Source: Deltaproteobacteria bacterium
GTDB taxonomy: Bacteria > Desulfobacterota > Desulfobacteria > Desulfobacterales > UBA11574
Direction of reading: 5' to 3'
DNA: 7,425 nucleotides
Assembly: GCA_019313025.1 (NCBI GenBank)
Contig: JAFDCA010000120.1
Coordinates: 1 to 7,425 of the forward strand
The notes under the pieces are model-generated. The model had not been told where the DNA came from and did not search any database. It saw only the letters and a list, made by a program, of their open reading frames with translations. This document shows, piece by piece, positions 7,044-7,425 of the stretch. Positions within the stretch are counted from its first letter, which is position 1. Every line of letters starts with the position of its first letter. The position numbers were made by a program, and so were the translations under genes.

Positions 7044-7425
7044 ATGAAATCATCAGATCCAAAAAATTCAAGTGACCACAACAGTTCGGATGATCTCTCT
7101 TTAAGCATTCTGATCCCGGTCCACAATGAAGAAGACAATGTTGAAATTCTCTATAAAGAGATTAGGTCATCAGTCGATCCTTTAAACAGACCATACGAAA
7201 TAATTTTTATAGATGATGGAAGCCTTGATCGTACTCTGAGTGTTTTAAAGGAAATAAAGAGAAAAGAAAAATTTGAGAAAAATCGTAATTTTGAGCTTAG
7301 AATTGTATCATTTTCAAAGAACTTCGGCCAGACTGCTGCCATGCAGGCAGGGTTTGATTTAGCCCAAGGGGATATCCTCGTCTCGCTGGACGGTGACCTT
7401 CAAAACGATCCAAGAGACATTCCAG
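7044..7425 (+). CDS. Family 2 glycosyltransferase, DPM1/GtrB/ArnC-like, 3'-truncated by window edge
   Basis: The first 127 codons of a glycosyltransferase that probably moves a sugar from a nucleotide donor to polyprenyl phosphate. After a hydrophilic Ser/Asp-rich leader of about 20 residues come LSILIPVHNEEDNV, YEIIFIDDGSLDRT (Asp57-Asp58), VSFSKNFGQTAAMQAGFDLAQGD, and VSLDGDLQNDPRDIP (DxD motif Asp116-Gly-Asp118). The 'NFGQTAAMQAGFD...DGDLQNDP' block is typical of dolichol/undecaprenyl-phosphate mannosyl- or glucosyltransferase-like proteins, many of which carry C-terminal membrane helices; that part is outside the window. ATG 7044 is the first ATG after the in-frame stop at 7005-7007 of the previous gene, 36 bases away. 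Its ribosome binding site is weak. In this operon it could supply a lipid-linked sugar for use outside the cytoplasm (inference). Confidence 0.9.
   Translation, partial: MKSSDPKNSSDHNSSDDLSLSILIPVHNEEDNVEILYKEIRSSVDPLNRPYEIIFIDDGSLDRTLSVLKEIKRKEKFEKNRNFELRIVSFSKNFGQTAAMQAGFDLAQGDILVSLDGDLQNDPRDIP

Overview
This window holds one continuous, single-direction gene cluster (all genes on +) from what looks like a moderately AT-rich bacterium. The content is that of a cell-surface glycan or glycolipid locus: an MBOAT O-acyltransferase, a membrane-anchored SGNH-like partner, three glycosyltransferases, a multi-pass 'flippase-like' membrane protein and an alkaline-phosphatase-fold protein. ATG starts and Shine-Dalgarno-like GAGG/GAGGTG sites fit an ordinary bacterium. 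The AlgI-type MBOAT plus exported SGNH pair suggests a diderm (Gram-negative) envelope, but I cannot name a lineage from the sequence.

Layout: (1) 2-1291, MBOAT O-acyltransferase, 5' end cut by the window; (2) 1260-2348, SGNH-like protein with an N-terminal membrane anchor; (3) 2335-3495, GT4-type glycosyltransferase; (4) 3443-4459, LPG-synthase-TM/flippase-like membrane protein; (5) 4456-5355, GT2 glycosyltransferase of the rhamnosyltransferase-like kind; (6) 5403-7007, alkaline phosphatase/type I phosphodiesterase-fold protein with altered metal ligands; (7) 7044 to the window end, GT2 glycosyltransferase of the DPM1/GtrB kind, 3' end cut. The first five genes overlap one another (32, 14, 53 and 4 bases) and the last two follow gaps of 47 and 36 bases. 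This looks like one operon with translational coupling. I see no internal promoter or convincing terminator, no RNA gene, mobile element or CRISPR array, and no gene-free stretch longer than 47 bases.

Working model (inference): the cytoplasmic glycosyltransferases build a lipid-linked glycan, possibly with a polyprenyl-phosphate-sugar made by the last gene. The flippase-like protein handles lipid or glycolipid in the membrane. The MBOAT passes acyl (probably acetyl) groups across the membrane and the SGNH protein places them on, or removes them from, the exported glycan. The alkaline-phosphatase-fold protein is the least explained member. It has no visible signal peptide and lacks several canonical metal ligands, so it may be a divergent or non-catalytic member of its superfamily.
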